A stretch of 64,000 nt of DNA from Pedobacter panaciterrae (GTDB lineage Bacteria > Bacteroidota > Bacteroidia > Sphingobacteriales > Sphingobacteriaceae), in NCBI RefSeq assembly GCF_001636695.1, contig NZ_LGEL01000500.1, positions 16,548-80,547 on the forward strand, written 5' to 3'. The notes under the pieces were generated by a model. The model did not search any database. It worked only from the letters and a program-made list of their open reading frames with translations, and was not told where the DNA came from. Numbering within the stretch: the first letter of the stretch is position 1; each line of letters starts with the position of its first letter. Positions 8,740-19,800 of the stretch are shown here, piece by piece. Both the position numbers and the translations under genes were made by a program.

Positions 8740-10074
8740 TTAAAGTTTCAAACGGTTACGACGGCCAAGTTTGATCGGATACTTCTTGTCGATTTTGTTC
8801 AGTAAAACGTAAACGGAATCTTTTGAATTGTTAACGCCCGAAAGGATTATTGTTGTACTATCAGGCCTGCTATACTTCAGCACCAGTCTATCATTCTTAT
8901 AATTACTATTTTTGTTCTGCAGTAACAAAAGGTGATTTACCGTATCTGTTTTGTAGCTGTAATAATGTCTTCCACCGGAACCCGCCAGCTCATAATTTCT
9001 GTCTTTATCTTTGTAGCTGATCTGTTCATAGTTGGTAGAATCAAGTATAACCGGTCTGTTTGAACGGATACTGATTGTGGCCCATTTTTCGAACACTACA
9101 TCCTTCCATCTTGTTGAATCTGTAGCAGAATAAGGGAATACCTTGCCATTGAGTTTAAACTCACTTACATTATAAATTCCACTTGCTCCCCTTAATCCTT
9201 TTGCTTTGGGAAACTGATAGGGATCGTTCTTATACCCCTTGTAGGTTTTAAATCCGTAAAAAAACACAAAAAAGAAGATCACTGCAGCCTTTAATACGAT
9301 CCTGCCGTTTTTTAACCATCCCGTAAATATGGGCTTAAATAAATTCGGCACAGTTGGTTTACCAAGCGAGATCAGGTTATAGATTCGCCTTGCATCATAG
9401 GCTAGTACAAATATAGCCAGCGAGATCAGGTAAAAGCTGTAAACATATTCTCCGCCTTGGTAGGCAAGGTTTGAAATGAACACATTACCTGTAAACACCA
9501 GTATAATAAATGCACCTATTGAGGCTGTTCTTCTGAAGAACAGGAGGATGCCTGCAAGCAGTTCCACTCCACCAAGAAAAGACTCGTAACCTGGTACTAC
9601 ACCAAGGCTCAGGGAGAATATTTTCCAGTCGGTAAAATCGCCATAACTGGTATTCAGGTTGCTAATGGATGGAAAGGGTGCCTGTAGCGGAAAAAACTTG
9701 ATAAACCCATAACCGATAATCCCTATAGCTAGCCTGTACCTTAATATGGTTCTTAACCAATAGTACAAAATACTATAATCTGTATCTGGTTTCTCTTTTT
9801 TTGCCCATATTACAGCTCCTATAGCTGCTATGATGGCAATAATGATCCAGTCTATGAAACTTCCTGTGGCTGAACCAAAGCTGGGAAAATATCTGGTAAT
9901 GAAAAAAATATCTCCATACTTGAGGTTAAACCAGTTAATGGCAAAGATCCCTTTGTAGTATTTCCAGTCCAACGGAATGGTTTGAAGAATGAAATAAATG
10001 AAAAAGAAGCGCAGGGCAGTCTTTTCATAACCTTTCCATTCAGGAGCAGATTGGTCTAATTTAATGGTTGTCAT
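8740..10074 (-). CDS. DoxX-like integral membrane protein with C-terminal soluble domain (paralogue 1)
   Basis: The protein has 444 residues and lacks the long linker of its downstream paralogue. An N-terminal helix (about residues 22-40) is followed by a four- to five-helix DoxX-like bundle (about 75-230) containing FLGGVELLAGILLFFRRTAS. A further helix near 262-280 and a C-terminal soluble domain of about 160 residues complete it. It begins 12 bases after a susD-type gene and ends 12 bases before its paralogue, so the pair is translationally tight. The bundle-plus-soluble-domain arrangement is not one I can name. Involvement in periplasmic redox handling of the imported substrate is inferred from the DoxX family and from location. 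Confidence 0.75.
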   Translation of the reverse strand: MTTIKLDQSAPEWKGYEKTALRFFFIYFILQTIPLDWKYYKGIFAINWFNLKYGDIFFITRYFPSFGSATGSFIDWIIIAIIAAIGAVIWAKKEKPDTDYSILYYWLRTILRYRLAIGIIGYGFIKFFPLQAPFPSISNLNTSYGDFTDWKIFSLSLGVVPGYESFLGGVELLAGILLFFRRTASIGAFIILVFTGNVFISNLAYQGGEYVYSFYLISLAIFVLAYDARRIYNLISLGKPTVPNLFKPIFTGWLKNGRIVLKAAVIFFFVFFYGFKTYKGYKNDPYQFPKAKGLRGASGIYNVSEFKLNGKVFPYSATDSTRWKDVVFEKWATISIRSNRPVILDSTNYEQISYKDKDRNYELAGSGGRHYYSYKTDTVNHLLLLQNKNSNYKNDRLVLKYSRPDSTTIILSGVNNSKDSVYVLLNKIDKKYPIKLGRRNRLKL

Positions 10075-10086
10075 AATCTATAAATT

Positions 10087-11457
10087 TTAATATCCTGGAT
10101 TATTTGGCCTTAGTGCCGGATCTATCAGCAGCTGATCATTGGGAATCGGCATCAAATATTTCCTGACGTCAGTAATGTTCAGCACAGCAGATGCCCTTCC
10201 TGTTCTTACCAGGTCAAACCAACGGTGCGGCTCAAAAGCAAATTCAACTCTTCGTTCGTTTTCAATAGCCAGCAGGACATCTGCTTTAGTAACTGCAGGC
10301 GTCCCAGCCAGTCCGGATCTGTCGCGCACGGCATTAAGATCGGCAATAGCGCCTCCCAGTTTATCATCTGCAGGAGTTGCAGCTGCAGATGCCTGATTGG
10401 CACGTGCTTCAGCTCGGATCAGGTACAATTCTGCAATGCGTATCACATAGGATGGATCTGTAGCCGGACTCCGGTAATAAAGGTTGCCATACCAGCGATT
10501 CTGATTGTCCTTTGCGATTAAAGCACTTCTGGTACCACCAATTAATGGATCGTTTAGCAAAGCAACTAAGGCATCGTTGGGAGCCCATTGTCTCGTCCCC
10601 CCATTTTGCTGTGGCTGCCATTGTCCGCGGTGCCCATTGGTTTCACTTGCACTATAGAATATCTCAAATACAGATTCCTGAGTGCCACGGGCATCATTTT
10701 GAAAGAAACTACCAAATGGTTTCAATAGCTTGTAATTGGTATTGTCAGCAATTAACCTTGTGGCATATGATTCGGCATTGGCCCAATCGCCTCTGTACAG
10801 ATAATATCGGGCCTTTAACGCCCATACGGTTTTACGGGTTGCCTTATACCTGTCTGTGGTTTCCGTTAATAAGGGTTCTGCTTTTTCAAGATCGCTAAGC
10901 GCCAGCGCATATACTTCGTTCTGAGGACTACGCGATATGCCACTATTATCAGTAGCCGATTCGGTAGGTTTAGTAATCAGTGGTACACTGCCCCAGGTTC
11001 GCGCCAGATCAAAGTAAGCAAGTCCGCGAATAAAATAGGCCTGACCAACGATCTGATCTTTAACTGCCTGACTAAGCAGGGGATCTGTTACAGCAGGAAC
11101 TTTTGCAATAACATGGTTGGCGCGACTGATGGCCAGATAAATAGCGCTCCATGCGCCGCTTATAGTTGAATTGTCTGCACTTACATTGTGGTTGATAAAT
11201 TCCTGTACCTGCGATTGTGAACCTGTCCACTGAACATTATCTCCGTTCAAATAGCCAATTGATTGAAATGTTGTTCCGTAATATCCTCCGTTGGCAAGTG
11301 CAGCATAAACTCCGGTAAGTGCAGTTTGTGCCGAGGCTTTATCATATATTGTCTGTTTGTCTGATATCGATGCACGAGGCTCTACATCAAGATATTTTTG
11401 GCACGCTGTGAACGATAGGACACCAAAAACAGACAGGGCATATATTGCTTTTTTCAT
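10087..11457 (-). CDS. SusD/RagB-family nutrient-binding lipoprotein
   Basis: The protein has 456 residues. A lipoprotein signal (hydrophobic segment, then SFTACQKYL, acylated Cys at 19) precedes the DVEPRASISDKQTIYD start typical of RagB/SusD proteins. TPR-like helices follow, and the C-terminus ends in RVEFAFEPHRWFDLVRTGRA and MPIPNDQLLIDPALRPNNPGY, both hallmark SusD segments. It forms the outer-membrane lid on the SusC channel encoded immediately upstream (27-base gap). Its ligand is unknown. It is paralogous to the SusD at 15506-16849 in the same operon, for example ASISDKQTIYDKASAQTALTG against ANISDEAVIVDKKSAQAALTG. Confidence 0.95.
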   Translation of the reverse strand: MKKAIYALSVFGVLSFTACQKYLDVEPRASISDKQTIYDKASAQTALTGVYAALANGGYYGTTFQSIGYLNGDNVQWTGSQSQVQEFINHNVSADNSTISGAWSAIYLAISRANHVIAKVPAVTDPLLSQAVKDQIVGQAYFIRGLAYFDLARTWGSVPLITKPTESATDNSGISRSPQNEVYALALSDLEKAEPLLTETTDRYKATRKTVWALKARYYLYRGDWANAESYATRLIADNTNYKLLKPFGSFFQNDARGTQESVFEIFYSASETNGHRGQWQPQQNGGTRQWAPNDALVALLNDPLIGGTRSALIAKDNQNRWYGNLYYRSPATDPSYVIRIAELYLIRAEARANQASAAATPADDKLGGAIADLNAVRDRSGLAGTPAVTKADVLLAIENERRVEFAFEPHRWFDLVRTGRASAVLNITDVRKYLMPIPNDQLLIDPALRPNNPGY

Positions 11458-11484
11458 GTTTTTAATTTTTAGTTTTCATAGTAA

Positions 11485-14400
11485 TTACAATGACACGTTA
11501 ATGCCAAACTGAAAGCTTCTGGGCTGTGGCGGAGTGCCTAAATCTATACCCTGAGCATTTTGCGAACTGCTTGCGGAAGATTCAGGATCAAGACCTGTAT
11601 AATTTGTAATAAGGAACAGGTTACTGGCAATTACAGACAACCTTACCCTGTCTAGTTTTATCCTTTCAGTGAGTGATTTTGGAAGGGTATATCCTAATGT
11701 GAGTGCACGTAAGCGTAAAAATGACCCATCTTCTAACCAGCGACTGCCATCATCCTTGTAATTGTTGTTGTTGATGCCATCAGGCCTTGGTGTGTTGGTG
11801 ATATCACCGGGTTTTTGCCATCTGTCAACATTGCTGGCAAAAATGATACGGTTTGCATCACGGGCTCCTCCTGCTTCACCAAAGAACCTGTTGTGGTTAT
11901 ACACCTTGTTTCCATAAGAAAAGGAAAAGAATACACCCAGGTCTATGCCTTTATAGGCAAAGTTGTTGCCCATACCACCAAAGAACTTAGGCCATACGCT
12001 ACCATAAATCTGCCTGTCTGCAGCCGTAATTTTACCGTCCTTATTGTAATCGTCATATACCACATTACCCGTTTGCGGATCTACATAAAGTTCCTTGTAC
12101 AGGTAGAAGGAATACAGGGAACTTCCCTGAATGTTCCAGATCAGATCACGACTACCAAATTTAACCGGTGCAGAAAGTTTTTCGATCTTGTTCTTGTTTC
12201 CGGATATATTGAAACTTGTACTCCAGGTAAAATCTCTTCCTTTTATGTTTGTAGAATTGATGCTCAGCTCATAACCACGGTTACTGATCTCGATCTCGTT
12301 CTTGGTATAACTGTTGAAACCGGTAGTAGCCGCAAGTGGACTTGAGATAATTCCGTCGCTTGTATATTTCCTATAGTAATCAAATGTAAAGGAAAGTCTT
12401 CCTTTTAACACGGCAAGATCAAATCCGGTATTGAACTGTGTAGTTTGTTCCCAACCAAGATTCGGGTTGGCAATTTGCTGTGGCGCTGTGCCCGGGCTGC
12501 CCTGATAAGAAGATCCCCCAGACCATAAGCCAAGAGAGGAAAAATCATCTGCACCATTCTGGCTTCCGGTAATACCATAGCTTGTTCTGATCTTTAAGTC
12601 GGTAATAAAATCAACATTCCTAAGAAAGTTCTCTTCTTTAAGTTGCCATGCTGCTCCTACACCTGGAAAATATCCCCATTGTTTGTCTTTACCGAATGCT
12701 GATGATCCATCTGAACGCAGGCTAAAATCAAGCAGGTATTTACCGTCAAAATTATAATCTAATTTGGTAAAGAATGCCGCCAGGTTTCTTCTGGACCAGC
12801 GTTGTGATCCTGTGGTTACAGCGGCTGAGGAAATCAATTTATAAGAGTTGTTAGCAAAGCCGGTACCTCTGGTTGACGTAGTATTGTTTACATCACTTTG
12901 AAGCGTATTTCCTACCAGAATACCAAAGGTATGTTTGGTATTTACCTTGAAAGTGTAGGAAAGAGTTTGCTCATTAAGCAAAGATGTCCGCTGCCCTATT
13001 GATGAAGTAGCAAGACCATTCGGACTGCCAGAGATCAGAAATGTATTCCAGTACTCAGATTCAGGATAATTGGTATAATCAAGACCGAAGCTGGAGCGGA
13101 ACCTTAGCCCCGGCAGGATTTCTGCCTCACCATACAGGTTGCCAATGTATCGCAAACTGGTAGAGTTGATGTCATAGTTCTTTAAAAGAAGTTCCACATT
13201 ATCAAATCCTGCACGACCAACCAAAACACCTTGTTCATTGTATGGCGAGAGGTAAGTTGGGGTATGCAGTGCCGCCTGTAATAAACCACCAGCCGGTCCA
13301 TCACCTGCCCTGCCTTCATTGCGATAAGTGCGCCCCAGTGTATTGCTGATACCAACGGTTATTTTGTTGGTTAGCTTCTGATCAAAGTTTGCCTTAAAAC
13401 TTGCCCTGTCAAAAGATATCGGCGCCAGTATTGATTCCTGTTTATTATAACCTGCAGATATATAATATTTGGTACCGCTATTACCGCCAGTTACCGAAAT
13501 ATCATAGTTCTGAAGACCTGCTGTTCTGAATACCTGGCTTAAACGATCGTAGGTTTGCTGTTCTTCAGGCAATCCTCTTCCACCCTCAGATACTGGTCTG
13601 AAAGGACGGGTAGCGAAAGTTCCGCCTGTATTGATGTAATTTTCGTTGATCAGTTCGGCGTGTTGCGGACCAGTGGCCAGTTCCCAAAGTTTAATTGCTT
13701 TTGCAAAGCCGTTTGATAAGTTAAAATCCAGTTTTGGCTTCTGTCCGAATTTACCGCGTTTGGTAGTAATGATCACTACGCCATTAGCCCCTCTTACTCC
13801 ATAAAGTACTGTTGCTTCAGCATCCTTAAGTACAGAGATGCTTTCAATATCATTCGGATTAATATCGGCAATTGGGGATGTGGATTTCCCTCCGGTATCA
13901 AAAGTCTGTAAGCTGGAGTTACTGATAAACACACCATCAATTACGTATAAAGGGTTGTTGTTGCCATTAATACTGTTCGCTCCGCGAAGGCGTATGTTTA
14001 CAGTTTCGCCAGGAACACCGGTGTTATTGGTGATCTGGACACCAGCTACTTTTCCCTGAAGCTGTGATTCAAAACTGCCTCCCGGAATGCTTTTTACATC
14101 TTCCAGACTAGTTTTAGTTACTGAACCAATCACATTCCTTCTTTCCTGAGAACCATAGGCTACTACAACTACATCATTAAGCTGATTTGCACTTTCCTTC
14201 AGTTCTATTTCAATGGTTTCATCTTTTGCAGTCACTTGCCTTGTCTCGTAACCGATATAGGTAATGGTTAAGGTATATGGCAGTTTTTGTCCGGTAACGA
14301 AATTAAACCTGCCATCTTTATCAGTCTGAATAGAGTGCGTAGTGCCAACAATGCTTACACTTGCTCCTGCAATTCCTTTTCTGCTTACCTGATCAATAAC

Positions 14401-14523
14401 CTGCCCATGCAATGTTGAATTAACAATGGGCTGCTGAGCCCCCGCTATAAAGGGAAAGATTATGATCAATCCAAGGATCCAGGTGAATACCCGAATCCTT
14501 TTTAGTTGATTGTATTTTTGCAT
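11485..14523 (-). CDS. SusC/RagA-family TonB-dependent outer-membrane transporter
   Basis: I place the start at the ATG at 14521-14523. The longer open frame would run back into the preceding peptidase gene, and the first signal-peptide-like stretch starts with MQKYNQLKR. That gives 1012 residues. A signal peptide ending near AGAQ is followed by a carboxypeptidase-regulatory-like domain (GQVIDQVSRKGIAGASV), then the plug (LNDVVVVAYGSQERRNVIGS and GANGVVIITTKRGK), then the beta-barrel ending in an aromatic-rich strand (FQFGINVSL). There is no STN domain, so it is not wired to an anti-sigma factor. Its SusD partner follows 27 bases downstream. It is paralogous to the SusC at 16850-19951. Confidence 0.95.
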   Translation of the reverse strand: MQKYNQLKRIRVFTWILGLIIIFPFIAGAQQPIVNSTLHGQVIDQVSRKGIAGASVSIVGTTHSIQTDKDGRFNFVTGQKLPYTLTITYIGYETRQVTAKDETIEIELKESANQLNDVVVVAYGSQERRNVIGSVTKTSLEDVKSIPGGSFESQLQGKVAGVQITNNTGVPGETVNIRLRGANSINGNNNPLYVIDGVFISNSSLQTFDTGGKSTSPIADINPNDIESISVLKDAEATVLYGVRGANGVVIITTKRGKFGQKPKLDFNLSNGFAKAIKLWELATGPQHAELINENYINTGGTFATRPFRPVSEGGRGLPEEQQTYDRLSQVFRTAGLQNYDISVTGGNSGTKYYISAGYNKQESILAPISFDRASFKANFDQKLTNKITVGISNTLGRTYRNEGRAGDGPAGGLLQAALHTPTYLSPYNEQGVLVGRAGFDNVELLLKNYDINSTSLRYIGNLYGEAEILPGLRFRSSFGLDYTNYPESEYWNTFLISGSPNGLATSSIGQRTSLLNEQTLSYTFKVNTKHTFGILVGNTLQSDVNNTTSTRGTGFANNSYKLISSAAVTTGSQRWSRRNLAAFFTKLDYNFDGKYLLDFSLRSDGSSAFGKDKQWGYFPGVGAAWQLKEENFLRNVDFITDLKIRTSYGITGSQNGADDFSSLGLWSGGSSYQGSPGTAPQQIANPNLGWEQTTQFNTGFDLAVLKGRLSFTFDYYRKYTSDGIISSPLAATTGFNSYTKNEIEISNRGYELSINSTNIKGRDFTWSTSFNISGNKNKIEKLSAPVKFGSRDLIWNIQGSSLYSFYLYKELYVDPQTGNVVYDDYNKDGKITAADRQIYGSVWPKFFGGMGNNFAYKGIDLGVFFSFSYGNKVYNHNRFFGEAGGARDANRIIFASNVDRWQKPGDITNTPRPDGINNNNYKDDGSRWLEDGSFLRLRALTLGYTLPKSLTERIKLDRVRLSVIASNLFLITNYTGLDPESSASSSQNAQGIDLGTPPQPRSFQFGINVSL

Positions 14524-14536
14524 ATAAAAAGTTCTA

Positions 14537-15472
14537 TTATTTATTTGACGATGTTGCGGCAGTATCTGGCTTTTTACGTACTGTAGGGAGTACTTTTCTG
14601 TTGCGTAGGTCATACTTCTGACCTTGACTCAGAAATATAAAAGGGCCCGATGAAGCAGTGTAATCCTCCTTTTCATCTTTAACATGATTATCTCCTTTAC
14701 CAATTATTGTATTGTAATCATAAATCACCGCATAAGATTTGCCTATAACCTCTAGTGTATCGCGCTGCACTACAACAGAAGTTGCTTCATCTAATCCTAT
14801 CCCGATTAGTTCCGGCGATTTTTTAATAAAATCGACAAGGTCAAACTGCCTGTTTCTTTTCAGCAAGTGCTGATCTATTGCTGAGTTTTTCAGGAAGCCC
14901 AATCCCTGGGTATGATCACCCACAAGAATTTGCGGGCCTTTAGTATCGCCTCTCCAGAGAAATGAACCCTGAATACTCGCACCAGCAGAACTGCCTATGA
15001 TTACCCCACCACGGTTCAGTACGTCAAAGAAAGCCTGATGTGTAAGGGTATTTAGGTAAGAATCTGCAATTCTCCACTGGCGGCCTCCATCAAACCATAC
15101 GCCTGTAGCTTTTTTAATAGGCGCAATAAATTTTTCGCTATTGGCTTCAGCCAGATTGTTGGTGTGTAATACGGTTACATTTTTAATACCCAGCTCTTTT
15201 TTGATCTTTTCGGCCGAAGTTTTACTAAAGGCTGCAGAATCTCCGGTTGCAGCAGTAATTACCACAATATTTGCTTTGTCTTTTCCACCTGCCAGCTCCA
15301 GAAATTTACTCCAGATCTCTGGCGTTGAGCCACCACCACCGATAATGATAAGTGAGCCCTTTTCGGGACCATGCTTGGTTGTTGATTTTTGATTGATGGT
15401 AACCGGTGTTTGCGAAAATGCAATTGAGACTCCTAAAGCGAGCACTACAGTTAGTAATAATGACTTTTTCAT
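14537..15472 (-). CDS. Secreted peptidase S51 / cyanophycinase-like serine peptidase
   Basis: The protein has 311 residues with a signal peptide ending near AFSQ. The S51 core is evident: SLIIIGGGGSTPEIW, then WFDGGRQWRI, then the nucleophile elbow GSSAGASIQG with Ser at 162. DQHLLKRNRQFDL supplies the family His, and GIGLDEATSVVV holds the acidic residue. S51 enzymes cut acidic dipeptides or cyanophycin (alpha-aspartyl or beta-Asp-Arg bonds). It sits between two SusC/SusD pairs (33-base and 13-base gaps). It probably trims an imported peptide or amide in the periplasm, possibly a sulfur-containing one in view of the leader ORF upstream. That last point is inference. Confidence 0.85.
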   Translation of the reverse strand: MKKSLLLTVVLALGVSIAFSQTPVTINQKSTTKHGPEKGSLIIIGGGGSTPEIWSKFLELAGGKDKANIVVITAATGDSAAFSKTSAEKIKKELGIKNVTVLHTNNLAEANSEKFIAPIKKATGVWFDGGRQWRIADSYLNTLTHQAFFDVLNRGGVIIGSSAGASIQGSFLWRGDTKGPQILVGDHTQGLGFLKNSAIDQHLLKRNRQFDLVDFIKKSPELIGIGLDEATSVVVQRDTLEVIGKSYAVIYDYNTIIGKGDNHVKDEKEDYTASSGPFIFLSQGQKYDLRNRKVLPTVRKKPDTAATSSNK

Positions 15473-15505
15473 AATATTCTTATTTACGGGTTTAGGTTTC
15501 GTTAT

Positions 15506-16849
15506 TTAATAGCCTGGGTTTTGATCGCCAGCCAAATCAGGATCATTGATAATTTCACTCTGAGGAATCGGGAATACCCAGAAATTTGGATTTTTAAGAT
15601 TCACGTTCACTGCGCCAAATACTTCAGCAGCACGGCCCGTTCTTACGATATCGATAAAGCGATGTCCTTCAAAGGGCAGTTCAAACCTTCTCTCGTTTTC
15701 AATGGTCAGCAATACTTCATTTACCGTGAGTTGTGGTGTATAGGTAAGTAGTGGAACATCGGCTCTGCCTTTGATCTTGTTCAGATCCTCAACAGCGCCC
15801 TGCAGATCAGGTACTGTTTTATGCGCTCTGGCTTCTGCCCTGATCAGGTATTGTTCGGCAATACGCAGTATGAAGATAGAACTGGTCCCGTCCTGATTTC
15901 CATATTGGATCAAATCATAAACACCCTGCGGCGTTTGAAACAGCAAGCTTTTTCGGGAGCCGCCCAGATTAGGGTTTAAGATCAGACCAACAAAACCACG
16001 TTCCGGAATATAATCATGCCTGCCGCCCTGTTCAGGTGAGCGCCAATTGGTATAAAATGAACTTTTATCAGATGTACTGAAGGCGATCTCGAAAATCGAT
16101 TCCCTGGAGTTCTTAGAAGTAAAGAAAGTAGCATAAGGCTTAACCAATTCGAAATTGGTACTGGCGATACTTTTACTTGCATACTCCTCTGCCAGATCCC
16201 ATTTTTTGGTATACAGATAAAGTCTGGCTTTCAAAGCGTAGGCCGTAAATTTATTGGCCTTGTTGCGGTTAATAGTAGCAGAAAGAAGATTTTCTGCATT
16301 ATTTAGATCAGACAATGCCTGTGCATAGGTTTGCTCAAGTGTGCTTCTTCTGACACCTTTATGTGCATTTGCAGATGTAGCCGGTTCTAAAACAATTTGT
16401 ACACCGCCATAGGTTTTTCCCAGATCAAAGTAGGACAAGCCCCTTAGGAAATAAGCTTCGCCAAGAATTTGGTTTTTATCGGCCTGTGATACTAATCCAT
16501 CTGCCAGCAGCGGTACCTTATTAAGGATAAAGTTAGCCCTGTTGATGATCACATAAAATGTAGAAAAGCCACCCCCTCCGGTTTTATCGGCTACTACTCT
16601 GTTCTGCGCATTGAAATTAACCACATTATCACCTGCCAGATCCTGTGATACGATATTAGAACCAGCAAGGCCCTGAAGTGCATCATACACTCCGGTAAGG
16701 GCTGCCTGTGCCGATTTCTTGTCTACTATTACCGCTTCATCAGAAATATTTGCCTGCGGTTCTGTTTCCAGTACTTTTTTGCACGAAGCCGCAAGCAGTG
16801 CAATAAGTAGCAATAGTATATTTAGTTTTTTCATCTTGATATTCATCAT
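15506..16849 (-). CDS. SusD/RagB-family nutrient-binding lipoprotein
   Basis: The protein has 447 residues from the first ATG. Starts at 16846 (second Met) or 16834 (MKKLN) are equally possible, and the last gives a conventional lipoprotein signal ending LLAASC. The body carries SusD marks: ETEPQANISDEAV near the N-terminus, YFLRGLSYFDLGKTYGG, RRFELPFEGHRFIDIVRTGRA and the final NDPDLAGDQNPGY. With the first start it abuts the SusC stop directly. It is the partner of that SusC and a paralogue of the SusD at 10087-11457, so the operon carries two complete uptake pairs. Confidence 0.94.
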   Translation of the reverse strand: MMNIKMKKLNILLLLIALLAASCKKVLETEPQANISDEAVIVDKKSAQAALTGVYDALQGLAGSNIVSQDLAGDNVVNFNAQNRVVADKTGGGGFSTFYVIINRANFILNKVPLLADGLVSQADKNQILGEAYFLRGLSYFDLGKTYGGVQIVLEPATSANAHKGVRRSTLEQTYAQALSDLNNAENLLSATINRNKANKFTAYALKARLYLYTKKWDLAEEYASKSIASTNFELVKPYATFFTSKNSRESIFEIAFSTSDKSSFYTNWRSPEQGGRHDYIPERGFVGLILNPNLGGSRKSLLFQTPQGVYDLIQYGNQDGTSSIFILRIAEQYLIRAEARAHKTVPDLQGAVEDLNKIKGRADVPLLTYTPQLTVNEVLLTIENERRFELPFEGHRFIDIVRTGRAAEVFGAVNVNLKNPNFWVFPIPQSEIINDPDLAGDQNPGY

Positions 16850-19800
16850 TTAAAATGTAACATTGATTCCCAGGTTCAGACTTTTGGTTTGCGGCACGCC
16901 ATTAAAATCGAGCCCCTGAACCAGACCATTTGAACTGTCGGCCGCTGAATTGGTTTCCGGATCAGGCCCGGTATATTTAGTGATGGTAAACAGATTGCTT
17001 CCTGTAATATAGAGCCTTGCGTTACTGATCTTTAGTTTTGAACTGATGCTTTTTGGCAGGTTGTAGCCTACGGTTACATCCCTCAAACGGATGAATGATG
17101 CATCCTCAAAAAATCTGCTGGTATTGCCTTCATAATTGCGGCTGCCATCAGGATTCTGTACAGAAGTTGGTCTGGGTAATACATTTACATCACCAGGGTT
17201 TTTCCAGTAGTTGAGTGCACTTTTTTGTATGGAACGGGTTACACCTCTGGTACCACCTGCTTCAAGAAATAAAGCAGTATAGTTGAAAAGCCTGTTACCG
17301 GATTTGTACACAAAATTCAGGTTCAGATCAAAGCCTTTATAGGTAAATGTATTCTTAAAAGCACCTTCAAAATTTGGCCATGCATTGCCTACAATCTTAC
17401 GGTCATCGGCCGTGATCTTTCCATCACCTGTAACATCTTCAAAAATGGCATTACCCGTTTCCGGATTTACACCCAGATAATTGTATACCCATACAGAATA
17501 AAGTGGAAATCCCTGTTCAGTACGGTACATACCATAACTTCCGGTAATTGGATTGTTGATCTTCTCAACAATGTTTTTATTATGAGAAATTGTGAAAGTA
17601 GTTGTCCAGCTGAAATCCTTAGACCTGATATTCTTTGAACTAATCAATAACTCCACCCCTGTATTACTGATCTCACCTACATTTTGATAAACGGTAGAAA
17701 AACCTGTTTTAGCGGCTACAGGAACATCCATGAGCAAGTCTGTGGTATATTTTCTGTAATAATCGAACTCAAAAGATAATGCGTTACTAAATAGTCCGCC
17801 CGATAATCCGACGTTAAACTGGCTGGTAGTTTCCCACTTCAAATCAGGGTTACCCAGCTGGCTTGGTGCAATACCTGGCTGATCCAGATAATTTCTGCCT
17901 CCACCCCAAAGCCCTCTTGCTGCAAAATCGCCAACGTCCTGATTACCGGTATAGCCGTAGCTGGTTTTTAGTTTCAGGTTATTGATCACATCGGTTTTAG
18001 GGAAGAAGGATTCCTGACTGATATTCCAGCCTAAACCTACTGAAGGAAAGAACCCCCACCTGTTGTTTGATCCGAACCTTGACGAAGCATCATACCTGGC
18101 ATTAACATCTATAATATACCTGCTATCAAATGAGTAGTTGGCCCCGGTAAAGAAGGAAATCAATCCATAATCAGAACCTGAAGAGGATGCTGTTTGGACT
18201 GCGGCTGATGTAATTCTTTTGAACTGATTACTTGGAAAACCTGTTCCCGTGAGCGTTTGTCTTTCCTGACTGGTGTACTGTACTGAATTACCCAAAAAGA
18301 AAGCAAAATCGCTTTTGCTTTTAGACAAAGAGAAGTTGATCAGCTGCTCGGCAATAAGTGACTGGCGACTAGTAATTACATCATTAGCCTCGCCCGCAGG
18401 CTGTCCATATACCAGATTGGTATTGTAATAGGCATTTTCCTTATATAAATTATAATCGTTGCTTAGCGACGATTTGAAAGTAAGATTAGGTAAAATACTA
18501 TACGTACCATAAAGGTTATTGATACTCCTCAAGCTATTAGAGTGCGTATCTGAGTTTTCAAGAATTGCAATATGGTTATCAAATACTGTTGGCTTGGTAA
18601 AACTGCCATCTGCATTGTAAAACGGATAAAAAGTTGGCGTGTGCAACGCGGCCTGAAATAATCCGGCAGGCCCATCACCTACCCGTACCAATCTTCTTGG
18701 GACACTAGATATGCTGTTGCTCGTTCCAACCTTAAACCTCTTGTTAATGGTATGATCAAGATTAAGCCTAAAGGAATACCTTTTAAAATCCTGTAGTTTA
18801 AGTGTTGATTGCTGATCCTGATACTCTCCGCCAATGTAGAAATTGGTTTTAGTATCACCACCGGAGAGCGAAAGATTATAACGCTGAGACTGGGCCACCC
18901 TAAATACGTCACTTAACCTGTCGTAGGTTTGCTGATCTTCAGGATTACCATAAGCCGGATACCCTGCAATCACTTCTGATACAGGCCTGAAAGGTCGCGT
19001 AGCATAAGACAAGCCATCATTTTTATGTACCAGGTTTACAAGATCAGCATGTTCAGGCCCGGTAACCAGTTCCCATAGGTTATAGGCCTTGCCCAATCCA
19101 TAATCTGCAGAGAAACTAAACTTGCTCTTGGAATTTTTACTTCCTCTTTTAGTGGTGATCAAAATTACTCCGTTAGCTCCTCTGGCTCCATATACTGCAG
19201 TAGCATTCGCATCCTTTAATACCGAAACCGTTTCAATGTCTTCCGGGTTCAGGTCAGACAAAGGATTGGGCGTTTGTCCCCCCAGCCCTCTTGACAGGCC
19301 CTGCAGGTTTTCATTGTTAATAAATACCCCATCTATAACATATAATGGATCATTGCCTGCAGTGATGGAGATTGCTCCGCGCAGACGAACCAGTACTGAA
19401 GTACCCGGAACACCTGAATTACTGGAAACCAGCAACCCTGGTACCTGACCTTGCAGCTTTTCGATAACACTGGTATAAGATGCCTTTGACAGATCTTCGG
19501 CATTTACGGTTGTGATAGCTGAAATTTGGGAGCTCTTTTTGGTTTGTGTATATCCTACAACCTGAACCTCATTGAGTTCATTCAATTCTTCTTCCAAACC
19601 AATCACTATCGGACTCTTTTCTACCACTATCTCCTTCTTTTTAAAGCCGGTATATATAATGATAAGCGTATATGGAAAGGCCTGACCGGTTTTGAAACTA
19701 AAGCCGCCGTCTATATCGGTAACTACTGAGTGTGTAGTGCCTTTGATCTGCACTGTAGCGCCTGGAACTGTGGCGTTTGTTTTTAAATCTACAACCTTAC

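Noticed and set aside
14524-14613. N-terminal extension of the SusC at 11485-14523
   Set aside because: It would overlap the 3' end of the S51 peptidase gene in another frame, and the internal Met starts a proper signal peptide.
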